From the NCBI GenBank assembly GCA_012932865.1, contig SAXG01000027.1, forward strand, positions 186,001 to 250,000: DNA of 64,000 nt. The letters are read 5' to 3'. The position numbers and the translations under genes are program-made. Origin of the DNA: Amylostereum areolatum (lineage: Eukaryota; Basidiomycota; Agaricomycetes; Russulales; Stereaceae). The notes beneath the pieces were generated by a model. It saw only the letters and a list, made by a program, of their open reading frames with translations. It was not told where the DNA came from and made no database searches. Positions 23,246 through 33,985 of the stretch are shown one piece after another; the first letter of the stretch is position 1; each line of letters opens with the position of its first letter.

Positions 23246-24397
23246 ATGCCCGACGTCGTCGTCTACCCTCCCGAGGAGGAACAGTACCACACCCCGCCCT
23301 ACCTCTGCTTCAACTCCGCAGAGCCCTACGCGAATGACGAGGAAGAAGATATGTTCGACTGCCCAGAAATGAACAACCTCCAGTCGCGCCTCGACATGTG
23401 GCAGCATGCCATCGGCTCTGACGCTCCTATCTTCCACCGCGGCTACGTCGGTATAGCGGACGTGCCCATGCCCAGGCGAAGCTCCTTCCACCACAATCGC
23501 CCCACCGCCGCATTGGACATCTTCAACGAGGCCTTTGACACGTCGAGACGCCACAAGGAGGACGAGGACGTCATCGAGGTCGTCAAAGTTCCTCGCGGGG
23601 ACACCATGCACGACGTCCGCACTCTGAAAAAGGGCGGCAAGTCGTTCAAGGCGCGCGCGACGCTCGCGCTCCGGACCATACGCGGCGGGAAGAGGGCGCC
23701 GCCTCGACAGCCCGTACCTCCCGCGAAGGAGAACGCTTTCTTCGATGCGGACATGGAGCGGGAGCGGGAGACCGAGCACGAAGACGGCACCACGGGCTTG
23801 CGTCGGTCGAAAACGACAAAGTCCGTGCGTCGACTGTCGAAGCCGCTCTCCCAGTTCTTTGGCAAGTCCGCCCCCCTCGACGTCCCCGAGTCCGTTTCGC
23901 CCACGACGGAATCGTATTCCACCCTACCCTCGACCGCTTCCAATACTCGTACATCCGTCGAGACTCGGAATTCGTTTGGCGCCGCTTCTTCGTACACCCT
24001 CAACGCCTATAACGAGGAACCTGCCCGCTCTTCCTCCCCGAGCCCTTCCTCGAGGGGTACCCGCCGTCGTTTCTCCTTCGTCAACCTCCAATCCCTCTTC
24101 ACCGCCCCCACAACCGGCGCCACTTCCTCGCCTTCCACCACGAGCGATTCCCTGCCCTCGACCGTCGAACCGACGACGCCCGTGGACAGCGACGACTTTC
24201 CGCGCCGGTTCTCGCTCGGAAGAGGCTCGGGGGAGTCCGACGGCTTGGATGTCGCGATGGAAGACCAGATCCGCAAATCGGGGAGCATGGATTCCGCCAC
24301 GGAGGCGGCGCAGGACATCTCCTTCGAGATGCGCCTCGACTCGCTGCACTTCGACTCGTTGAGTTTTGACGTGGAGGGTTTCGACATCAGTCGGTGA
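23246..24397 (+). CDS. Hypothetical disordered protein
   Basis: A single 383-codon exon starting at ATG 23246. The protein is hydrophilic, with an acidic N-terminus (YPPEEEQYHTPPYLCF), a central basic patch (GGKRAPPRQP, RRSKTTKSVRRLSKPL) and long Ser/Thr/Pro stretches with several RRFS-type sites that could be basophilic-kinase targets. It ends in a repeated pattern (SLHFDSLSFDVEGFDISR). No domain recognised. Codon use matches neighbours, and the long uninterrupted frame supports a real gene. An upstream ATG at 23160 is out of frame. Confidence 0.65.
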   Translation: MPDVVVYPPEEEQYHTPPYLCFNSAEPYANDEEEDMFDCPEMNNLQSRLDMWQHAIGSDAPIFHRGYVGIADVPMPRRSSFHHNRPTAALDIFNEAFDTSRRHKEDEDVIEVVKVPRGDTMHDVRTLKKGGKSFKARATLALRTIRGGKRAPPRQPVPPAKENAFFDADMERERETEHEDGTTGLRRSKTTKSVRRLSKPLSQFFGKSAPLDVPESVSPTTESYSTLPSTASNTRTSVETRNSFGAASSYTLNAYNEEPARSSSPSPSSRGTRRRFSFVNLQSLFTAPTTGATSSPSTTSDSLPSTVEPTTPVDSDDFPRRFSLGRGSGESDGLDVAMEDQIRKSGSMDSATEAAQDISFEMRLDSLHFDSLSFDVEGFDISR

Positions 24398-25285
24398 ACA
24401 CGCTTCAATGGCTGCATTCCCATCCCTCCTCCTTCCGCGCACGTTTCACTGGGTTTTTGTTTCGCATAACGTCCCGTCTTCTGCATCCACACCAGCCCCC
24501 ACATCAACGCTGCGTCTACATTACACGTTTAGGATTGGCACCACCATACCCGCCGCACGCTCCACGCTTCCAAGCACCCCGATACATCACCCTGCGATAC
24601 CTAGTCCTCCATCCCACATTCATGTCCCATCCCCATTGTCGATGCCCATCTACACCTAGTCGTCGTACATATACTCGCACTATTTATCCCCACCCCGAGT
24701 CTGATTACACTCACCCACACCCCCATTCCACGCGCCCTCCCAGTGCCCCGCAAGGACGCGGCTACTCCGAGGGTTGATCTGCTCCTTCAGTCGGTTCGTG
24801 TTTCACGCTTGTTTTATGCTGTCGTTACGCTTTCTTGTTGATTAGATTCGTTGACATCGTCGTCCTTGCTTGCACATAATGGTTGTTCGGATTGGTTATA
24901 CCACTGGCAGCGCTCGCGGTTGACCCGTGCGCGTTCCCCCCTCGGACATGGCCCTACTTTACCAGTATGTGCGATAGTTATGATAGATGCCTTCATGTAT
25001 GTGCATTGTTCACATGTCGAAAGCGAGACTTTCGGTCCGCGAGTCGATACATTCTTCGATTCCCCTGCGTGTTGCAGTACTTATTATTGCGATGTATGCG
25101 CGTGTTTGGCAAAAGCCTCTATCGTATCTGCATTTTCATGAAGTGACGTCATGACAAGAACAATGGGGGTGGCGAAGTTCTGTAATGGTAAGATGGTACT
25201 CTGGAGCGGGAACCGAAGATGCAGAAAGAACGTAGCTGTCCGTTAAAGTACAAATACAAAGATACCTGAGCAGAAGACGTAGGAA
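24398..25285. other. Convergent 3' flanks without a gene
   Basis: This lies between two convergent genes. The 24480-24760 stretch is C-rich with no supported ORF, and I see no RNA gene. Confidence 0.45.
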
Positions 25286-26083
25286 TCATGCCATAACGTT
25301 CTCGACCTTGACGTCTCTTATAGAAAGGGAATCGCCCGGAGTCACCGTTTCATCACCGATCTCGTGGCCGGGGCGATGCCGTAGCTGGATGTACGCAACC
25401 TGTAGCGATATTAGCGCAATGGCGACTCAAGCAGATGGTAGAGGGACACACGTACCACTGCAAGAAACACCACAACCCCCAACATCCCCGAACCAAGGTG
25501 CCCCACCGCCCTCTTCCAGACGTTAGGTGCGGCGCGTTGGCAGTCACATCCGCCATGATAGAACATCGTCGCCCCAACGAGCAGCCAACTCGGGGGAACA
25601 CAAAACACGTATTTGATACGGGGCGACGACGCTGGCGGAGTCCTGGAGTCGGGAGTAAGACACGATCCCGCCATCTGGTAGAATCTGGGCATACGCACCG
25701 GAACGCCAACATCTCGAATAACGCCAACAGCGCTGCATTCAAGCTGGCTATCCAGGTGAGGGACCACAGGTCCATGTACCCGCACATCTGCCATTCCGTC
25801 CAGAGGGGGTTGGCGGGGCTCGGGTACCAAGCCGTCAGCCAGACCTCCACTCCCGCGAGCGCAGTCTGCATCGCGAAAGCGTTAGTGTGCGAAGAGGGAT
25901 TAGATTAGAGAACATTCCCCACTATGATGAAGAGGAATAGAGCCAAACATCGGTAGGCCAGGAGAGGAGGATCCATGAGTATGATCTATCGCGGGTCAGA
26001 CGTCGGCGACGTCCTACGGGCTACGACAGGTCAACAGGCAGCGAGGGGGAGGTGAAGAAAGAGGGAAAGGTGAATGAAGGCAT
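25286..26083 (-). CDS. Small multi-pass membrane protein
   Basis: Five exons splice in frame from ATG 26083 to TGA at 25286, giving roughly 195 residues. Exon 2 carries a first hydrophobic helix (LLAYRCLALFLFIIVGN), exon 3 has WLTAWYPSP, then LTWIASLNAALLALFEMLAF, and exon 4 has two more (YVFCVPPSWLLVGATMFY and GMLGVVVFLAV). The last exon is a hydrophilic tail (VAYIQLRHRPGHEIGDE). Introns have GTTGAC/GTTCTC/GTGCGT/GTACGT starts and AG ends; the first two donors are weak. Probably a four-to-five helix protein of unknown function; I recognise no named family. Confidence 0.6.
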
Positions 26084-26325
26084 GGTGTCAACGGTGCGGC
26101 CTTTTTGACCGAACTCAGAGAAGATGCACGAGTCGCCACGCACGTGCCTCTATTTACAGCCGCCATTTGCCCGCCGTTGAGTACCAACGGCCACCGTTCG
26201 CGATCAACAGGCGCTCAAAAGCTTTTGGATTTGGGGACGATCATTCACCCACGCGGGGTCCAGCAACGCATTGCAGCAGAAAGACAGCGGAGTACAATAA
26301 AAATAGGACGGTGACTCGTGGGGTC

Positions 26326-29300
26326 TCAGTACTTCTCCGACATGACTGCATCGCCGCATCAGCGTCTCCTTCCAAAAATACGACGAAGCCCACTCACTCA
26401 AAGTCACCATGGACGTCCATCCGGTGAACGGATGGCTGAGTTTCGGAGGTGAGCAAAAACAAACCGATCAAACGCGCAGAGCGGTCAACATACCTCCTGC
26501 GACCTTCGCCCGTAGTCGCGTCGTACTGTTCCCACACATAGCCCGTGCGCTCGTATTCCTAGCGGCTCATCAGCGAAGGCCTTCTCATGCGAGAGATGCA
26601 CCCAAACCTTGTGGATGTTCCCGACCAGGTTTTCTCGCAGGTCGGTGTAGATTTGCCGGGCCTTTGCCTGAAGAGGGCCCTCCTGCACCGAGTACGTCTG
26701 CGCCAACGCGGCCATCAGTGACCCGGATATCACGGCGAAAGATGCGCCTTACTCGATACAGTGCACGCAGAACGAGGTAGTTCATCTGCACCCATATTGG
26801 CCCCTTCCAATAGTTCTCGCCTTGACCGAACTCGACGTGTGACTTGGACAGGCTGCGAATACCGTACGGCGACCAAAGGTGCTCCGGGTCGCTCAAAAGG
26901 TCAAGGATCGCACCCAAACGTGGGGAATCGGCGGGTAGGAGTTCCAACATAAGCGGGAACAGCGATAAGTATCCTCGGTGGCACACGTGGTACGACTCGT
27001 CTGGGTAGCTCTATCAGCGAAGCAGACGAACGTGGCCAAGGTGCGCACCTTCGTCGTTCACTCCAAGATCGCAATACATTTGCTCCTCTTCATTCCAGTG
27101 CAGATCTTCGGAAGACCGTTGTCAGCGTACGGAGTCGAGAAAAACAGAGGTGCGCGCATACCGTCAAGATTGTCGATGACGCCCTTTTCAACCTCGGCAA
27201 AGTAGGCGCGGTCATCCTCTTCACCCACGAACTCAGCAATCTCCCGCATCGTTCGTGAGAAGAACCCCATCCACGACAACAAATCAAGGTGGAGTTCTCC
27301 CGCATGCGGTGGCCCGCGCGGGTAGTCGTCCATCCCGCTCGTCAAGACATGCTCCGCAGACCGCCCGCGCCACCGGTACGCTTCAGTGCGCGAGCGCGGC
27401 TTTCGTGAATACTGCTTCAGCAGCCCGCGTTGTGTGCGCCGGAACCAGTCGTAATGACGCTTGAGAGGCTTGTAGATCGACTGAAGGTACGAGATGCCTA
27501 GCTCGCGGTCGTCGAGATAGCGACGGCCAGGAGTGGAAGCAGCCGAAAGGGGAACTTGAGAATCGCCCACGCCGAAGTCCATGCCCAGCTCCCCGGCACT
27601 GGGACCAGAGGCAGCCTTGAGGCGGCCGATGAACGCAGTTACAGCCATGGTCAACGTCGGAGGGTTGGCATAGTTAGGTACTTGCGTCTGGAATTCCGGG
27701 GGAACCTATGTACCATATCAGAATTATGCAGTTACAACTCCGAGGAATGTGGAATCGTTACCTTGCTTCTCGCCTCCTCGCCGAGGATTTGCTCTCGGGC
27801 GACCCAGCCGTTTTCGTCAATGAGATCAATCCAGTGTTTCAAAATTTCGAGGCTGCGTAACGTGTTAGAACACGGTACAAACCGAATACATGCCTAGTTA
27901 CAAACCTCAGGTCGTTGTCCCACTCGCCGATATGCAACAGGTGGAATCCCTCATCCCTACACCAAGTTTAGCCCTCGAAATGTGAGGACAGACTTCGAAC
28001 TCACCAGTAGAAACCGCGGGGAAAGAAACTACGGCTGGGCGTTGCAGTCAACAGGGCTTTCGGTTCCGTGAATCCGGCACCTTTCTGTCGCTTCTGAGGT
28101 CCATCCTCGTCTTCATCCACGTCGTCTTCATCTTCTTCGTCCCACTCATACGCAAACCCAGCGTCAACGATCGATCGACCATAGAAGTAACCGACGCCAC
28201 CGATCAGGTTGGAAGTCACCGCCTGCGAAAACTCCTGCAGCGAGTCGTGATTTGGGGAGGGAGGGATCGGGAATGTCGATTCAAATCGGCTCTTGAAAGC
28301 CTTGGAGAGCGAAGGGATGCCCTCATCCAGGGTCGCAGCTGCAACGGCCGTTCGTCACTTCGACAGCGCATGAGAACTCGGTGATGACATACAGCTCAGC
28401 TTGTGGCCCGCACTCTTGCTCTCGAAAAAGATGTCAAACTGGAATTCTCCGTCGAAGAACTTTTGCACAGGCGAAAAGGTTGCTTGTGGACAATGTCTCG
28501 TCGTTCATCTGCAAGACGAAGGATGGGTCTGGGGCTCCGCCGCCCGCGGACTGGAACGGTTGTAGCGCATCGCGAGCGTGCATCATGATTTGTTGCATGA
28601 TAACATCTAGGCCGTTACGAGTCAACAGGCGGTACCAGCTTGTGGCGTGAAAAGGGTTACCCTTCGCTTTCCAGACCTCGCCTGGTGGCGCGTGGAAGCC
28701 GCCAAAGTGGGTCTTGCCTATACGATTTTTGAATGCATCAGAAGAGGGGCCGTGGGATACGAAAGCATTGTTAGGGCCTGCAGACGCGTCAGTATCGCGA
28801 TGAAGGGGATTGTTCGTGATATTATTATTACGCACCATCCACCACGCGAAGCTGTGAATTCGTCCAACCCCAAGCTTGTTCCCGAGAAGACTACGGGGCC
28901 TTCGAGGCCCTAGGAGAGAGTGAGGCAAGGAAACGGCATGTAACAGGACTAAGATACCTCGTCATCCTCCTCCGTTTCCATTTCCAGTCCGCCCAGCCCG
29001 TCCACGCCCGCATAGAATATGAAAGAAGTCCTCGAGGGTTTCTCTAATGCATGGATATGAGTACCAAACATCCGGCCAACTCAAAACTTCACATACTTAG
29101 ATCCAGAGGTTCTCCCTTTACCCTAGCTGCCCAACTTCCGCCGTTCACGCCGCCCGGCACCTTCACCAACTCGGTGGTGACCTTCACATTGTTATACCCG
29201 TCCTTCAGCACTTGCGTGCCACCTTCACGCGCGTCATATTGTGTCCACGTATAGGATTCCAACCCATCTCCCTGTTCGCATGCATGTCGCGCCTCTGCAC

Positions 29301-29560
29301 GTTTACACGACGCGTTAGCCGTCTGCTACATCGCGCATGACCACGAAGCGCTCACTGGAGAAGGACTGGTAATCTTGCGTGCCAAACCATATAAGGCCGG
29401 TCATCAGGGATTGCGGTATGCGCGGTCGCATACCGAAGTAAAGGTTGGGCCTGTATGCGCCCCATAGCAGGTCAGAATCGGTTGCATTCGTAGGTTGCGA
29501 GAGGGCCGTGTAGGCGATAGCCCAAAGCAGGAGAGCAACCAGAATGGTCGCATATTCCAA
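26326..29560 (-). CDS. Mannosyl-oligosaccharide glucosidase (glucosidase I, GH63), two frame breaks
   Basis: ER type II membrane enzyme that removes the outermost glucose from Glc3Man9GlcNAc2 on new N-glycoproteins (yeast Cwh41/Gls1). After an N-terminal hydrophobic helix come LLWGAYRPNLYFGMRPRIP, LMTGLIWFGTQDYQS, VPGGVNGGSWAARVKG, the GH63 signature YRWRGRSAEHVLTSGMDDYP, and the C-terminal WKGPIWVQMNYL and GEGRRSHPFTGWTSMV. The stop is at 26326. Continuity needs one skipped base at 28852 (DEFT/LRVVDG) and at 28469 (NLFA/VQKFFDGEF). The start is unresolved: the hydrophobic helix has no in-frame ATG just upstream, and the frame opens at a TTG (29560), so a short upstream exon or another frame break is likely. 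Confidence 0.9.
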
Positions 29561-30039
29561 GTTTGTTCACGTATTCCTGGTCTTCCCCGCGTAGTATCAC
29601 AGATGGTAGACGGTGAGAGAGATGTGAGAACGAGACTTGAGAAGAATATGTGGATAGTGTAGATGTCGACCAGTCGACCTCCGCAGTGATGCTGACGCTT
29701 CGCGAGGGATTATGGACGTGGCACAGCGCTGCGATTAGATAAGATCTGTCTCAGTTTGACCGGACCTAGCGCTCGTAAGCATACCTCCCCCTTGGAACAG
29801 CAGACTTGAATATAGTATCTGAATACGGTGTGCATACATACTTGAAGAAGGTAGTACAGGAAACCCAACCATACACAAGTTGCCCCCAATTGCCCCAAAG
29901 CAAACCAGTAATTAATACGCAGTGAAAACCGACAACGATGTTGTAACACAATCCAAAAACCTAAGGAACGAACGTCCACCGAGAGGATGCAGTAAGAATT
30001 ACGGTGTGCTCGAAAGCGTCATTATGCGTCACGTCCAGC

Positions 30040-30820
30040 TTAATCAACAGCGACGGTATGCGCCGAGGCAACAGAATAGTGCAACCAGTCGTTGAAGTTG
30101 AGATAGGGGACAGTATCACACGTCGCAGTCCACTCGAAGATTGGGTGGATGTAGTAGTCGAGCAAGACGTCCACGCTCCTAGATGATACATCAGTAAGCT
30201 GTTGTTCAACAAAGTTGCGAAAAGCGACTCACGCAGGCCACACCGGGTTGGAAAGCGTTGCAATGGCGTTGTACATCAAGTCAACGAAGTTTTGTTCTGT
30301 GATGGGGCAGCCACCCGTTGCCCATGCGCAAGAGCCGACGATGGACGCGTATACCTGACATAGAAAATAAGCAAGCAGTGAATTGAAGGACCGATGCAAC
30401 ACGCACGTTGTAATCCATGCTTGGGTACGCGGAAAGGGCGGGAAGGGAAGTGGTCTTCGCGTTCGACGCGCAGCTTCCTGAAGTGCGGAGATTCGCGGGC
30501 TGAAAGGACGTCAAAAACATTCATGCATGCAATGCGGACGGAAACGTACACTGGCGGCAACGGCAGCGGCAATGCAGACCTTGTTCGACCAGAACTTAGT
30601 TTTGTCTGTCACGGCATTGTTGCATGCGGTGACCTGAGGCAGGAAATGGGTTGGATGAGGAAAGAATCTTGAGCAGCACTGGAAGGCTCACCAGAGGCTG
30701 GACGAAGCTCCGCTCCGACGAGAAAAGTGTGGAGCAAGAACTCGCGCGATTGAGGAGATTCATTCTCGCACTAGACAGGGAAAATGCGGCGAAGGCGGCA
30801 ACAACGGCGGAGAGCTTCAT
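30040..30820 (-). CDS. Small secreted protein, fungal, function unknown
   Basis: Starts MKLSAVVAAFAAFSLSSA, a typical signal peptide; an in-frame ATG at 30838 would add six residues. Five exons splice in frame to TAA at 30040. The mature protein has spaced Cys residues (VTACNNAVTD, KVCIAAA, SGSCASNAK, GSCAWATGGC, TATCDTV) and ends with an aromatic-rich segment containing DVLLDYYIHPIFEWTAT and NFNDWLHYS. No domain recognised. The Cys pattern and secretion suggest an extracellular disulfide-bonded protein; any role in wood decay or host interaction is speculation. Confidence 0.65.
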
Positions 30821-30838
30821 TGAAAAGAGGGTGTACAA

Positions 30839-31643
30839 AGAAGGAATAGAGGCAGAGAAAGTCCCAGGGCAAACTTGACGCCCTCTGAACCAGCCTCGTC
30901 CTTATAAATGCCTCCGGTGCAATTTAGACGGGGGTGAGATCTGAGACGTTCAGCGCCGCTTTAACCGCGTTCAGCAGTTCGCAGCATGTCAAAGCTGCGA
31001 AATCTTCCGTAGAGCTTGATACATTTACCTCGCGGTGAATGCTGAGGAGATGTATGTGCTACGGATCTTGCAACCTTGGGATATAAATGTGGGGAGGAGG
31101 CGGTCGAGGCTCACCGGCTGTTGCAACGAAAACGTAGCCCTCGCCGTGAATGGACACCTCCGAGGGTAACAGTCCAAAGGTTGACAGGTGTCGCTTCGCG
31201 TTGTTGACCGACGGTTATAGCGTCCCTCACAGGACAGCGACGCCCGTCATCATCTCAGTCAGTAACAAACCCTTTGTCCACACAACTACTGGCTCGGTCT
31301 TGAAACCATGTCCACCACATGATAGCTCTACATCGGCGTGACCTTTAGTATCGAGTGTACGAAGGCGAAAGGGCTGAGAAACGACGCCTAAAAGGATGGT
31401 ATAAACACGAAAAGATCCAGAGACTGCGGGCACCCATCGAAAGTATGAAGGGATGCCTTTGAGGTCAAACACCATCAGCCATCCGTATCCTTTTCCACGG
31501 TGTCTTCCTGCATTAAAATGAGGCTGGAGGAGATGGATTCAACCAGGGGCTGCTGGTCACCGGGTACTAGAAACACTGCATCACAACTCCGATGAACGGG
31601 ACAGAAACCGTCTATGCGATTGCAGACAAGCAAACAACAAGAT
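30839..31643. other. Intergenic region without a supported gene
   Basis: It contains the promoter side of the secreted protein and the 3' flank of QCR7. One ORF on the - strand (31227-31475) has no motif or splice context. Confidence 0.4.
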
Positions 31644-32202
31644 CTAGTGTCGGGACTCGACCTTGATAGTGTCCCAGCGAGCCCGCTCGGCGTCCTCCTT
31701 CGATACCTCCGTCACATGGGGTGCCAGGTAGCGGACATCCTGGACGCGAACATGTGTTCAGCCAGAGCCACACAACAGCGCTGGCGAGAACGTACCTCTT
31801 CAGGCTTCACCCACTGGTCTTTAGGTAGGTCCGTGTGGAGAACACTGAGCTGAGAAGCACGCTTGAAGCGGTAGACGCGGTCGTATGTCTGGCGCTCCGT
31901 GAGACGACCGAGTGCCTGCAAGTGCAATTTCATGTGAGTAGCAGCACCACCGTGCCGACGCAGGCATTGCATACCCTCTGGACGTCGGGGCGCTCCTCAA
32001 CGACTACATTCGAGGGAAGCGCGGTGAGCAAAAGCGTGAAGGAGGGCATGCAAAGAAACGCACGGAGATCGTCATAGACGAGGCCCATCTTCCTGTAGCC
32101 AGCCAGGTTGGCGTACCAAGTCGCGAGCGGCTTGAGCGCGTTGGCAAGGCCGCGAGAAGCGCGAATCTGAGGCGCGAGGGAGAAGCCAAGGGGGCCGAAC
32201 AT
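31644..32202 (-). CDS. QCR7: Cytochrome b-c1 complex subunit 7 (QCR7)
   Basis: Small matrix-side subunit of respiratory complex III. Four exons from ATG 32202 to TAG at 31644, in clean frame. The protein starts MFGPLGFSLAPQIRAS, continues LATWYANLAGYRKMGLVYDD, VEERPDVQRALGRLTERQ, YDRVYRFKRASQLSVLH and LPKDQWVKPEEDVRYLAPHV, and ends WDTIKVESRH. These match the UCR_14kD family in order and length (about 125 residues). Introns include GTATGC...CTTGCAG and GTACGT...AG. It is transcribed divergently from NDK, with 273 bases between the start codons. Confidence 0.94.
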
Positions 32203-32370
32203 TTTGTTTGCAAGAGAGGGGAGAAAGAACGGAGTGGTGGTGAGGAGGGTCGGAAGGGCGGGCAACGCCGGAGAAACGGGCGGGAGAGCATCACGTGGCA
32301 TCCTGTGAGGCACGTGCGCGTACTATCAGAAAAGGATCTCATCTTGACAAGACCGATGGGTTGCTGGTCC

Positions 32371-32378
32371 TATAAAAG
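32371..32378 (+). promoter_or_regulatory. TATA box of the NDK gene
   Basis: TATAAAAG lies about 100 bases upstream of the NDK ATG and is followed by a CT-rich stretch, the usual arrangement for strongly expressed fungal genes. Confidence 0.6.
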
Positions 32379-32475
32379 AGTTCTCCCCGCTCTCTTCGTC
32401 CTCTTCCTCGCCGTCTTTCTCCCTTCTCGCTTCGTCCACCACCCCAAAGCCCAATCCCAAAGCCCAATTCAAACC

Positions 32476-33168
32476 ATGTCCGTCAACGAGCGCACCTACA
32501 TCATGGTCAAGGTGCGTTCCGCTCACCCGCGCAACCGTCGCGTCGCTCATCGCGAAAATGCGCCTTGCGTATCCAGCCCGACGGTGTCCAACGCGGACTC
32601 GTCGGCAACATCATCTCCCGCTTTGAGGCCCGCGGCTTCAAGCTTATCGCGCTCAAGCTCGTCCACGCTACCCCCGAGCACCTCGAGAAGCGTAAGCCGT
32701 ACGATTCTCTCTTCATCGCGCTCATCTCATCGCGTCGGACCGCACAGACTACGCCGATCTTAAGGGCAAGCCCTTCTTCCCCGGCCTCATCAAGTACATG
32801 GCCTCCGGCCCCGTTGTCGCCATGGTCTGGCAGGGTCTTGACGCCGTCAAGACTGGCCGTGTCATGCTCGGTGCTACCAACCCCCTCGCCTCCGCCCCCG
32901 GTGTGTATATGCGTCCGTATCCTTCCCCCCTTCCCTTCTGATCGCGTAAAACTGCAGGCACCATCCGTGGCGACTTTGCCCTCGCCGTTGGCCGCAACAT
33001 CTGCCACGGCTCCGACGCCGTCGAGAGCGCCGAGAATGAGATCGCTCTGTAAGTACCGCAGCGCTTCCTCCTCGCCGCACGATCTCACATTACACCCTTC
33101 GTTCTAGCTGGTTCCCCGAGGGCATCGTCCAGTACGAGGCCCACCTCGCCCCCTGGATTTTCGAGTAA
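32476..33168 (+). CDS. NDK1: Nucleoside diphosphate kinase
   Basis: Transfers gamma-phosphate between NTPs and NDPs through a phospho-His intermediate. Five exons (32476-32511, 32577-32691, 32748-32900, 32958-33048, 33108-33168) give 151 residues. All family motifs are present: [28 protein letters not shown], the [14 protein letters not shown] loop, [29 protein letters not shown], and the catalytic [16 protein letters not shown] with the active-site His. Normal cytosolic length, no targeting extension. Frame is clean. Confidence 0.97.
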
Positions 33169-33350
33169 ATGTTGCCTGGTGTCAGGCTCCATGGTTCCGC
33201 GTAGAAGTAGAAGTCACATCGATTGTAAATTTTTGTCCACGAGGGGAGGAAATCACCACGAGGATTGCACGTACCGTACCACGGGCAAACTTAAAGTTAT
33301 GTGTACATGTGCTGTGACGGACGTGGGTGGACCATGCGATGAGCCGCCAA

Positions 33351-33402
33351 AAACTTCAACTTCAACGTTCAACGTTCAACGTTCAAGCTTCAAGCTTCAA
33401 GC
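33351..33402. repeat. Short tandem repeat of CGTTCAA/GCTTCAA units
   Basis: About eight degenerate 6-7 nt units (CTTCAA, then CGTTCAA three times, then GCTTCAA) lie about 190 bases past the NDK stop. Confidence 0.8.
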
Positions 33403-33985
33403 CCAGACAGTTTGTTCAAAGACCAGATGATGGAGGAAAAAGGCAGTTATGATTAACATGGTATACGTATGCTTGATTTGTGAGATACTCGACTACCCTA
33501 TGAAACACTGTACAGAAATGACATAGTCCACCAAACACGAAAGATAATAAAGATACGAGCAGGTCAATCCACCCATGCAGGACGAAGACACAAAACGCGT
33601 AAGTAGAGCGCGCGCATAATCAACGATGGTCCAGGCCACAAGAAAACACGAAGCAACTTCCCAACCCCCTTTCCTACGCGGACACAGGGTGCCAGCCCAA
33701 AGAGCCGGGCTGCCCACCGATCCCCACGTCGGCTTGTCGCCTCTGCTCGTCCGCGAACACAACCCCACAGATGATCCAGATCCCAAGAAACACGCCCCCC
33801 CACGCGCTCCGGGCGCGGCATGGAGGGGGGCATATAACGGGTAGGGAGCACCGTGTTGGCGCGCGAAGAGAGGCTCCGACCGTGAGATGCGGTGGGCAGC
33901 TCGGACGACCGCGACACCGAAAGTGAAAAACCCCCAAGACGGTCGACGTCCGGCGCGGGACCACTGATCCATACCGATCGCCGTT
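33403..33985. other. Convergent 3' region without a gene
   Basis: It lies between the NDK and EST1/SMG6 stops. Open frames on the - strand here are extensions of the PIN-gene region without a supported start. Confidence 0.45.
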
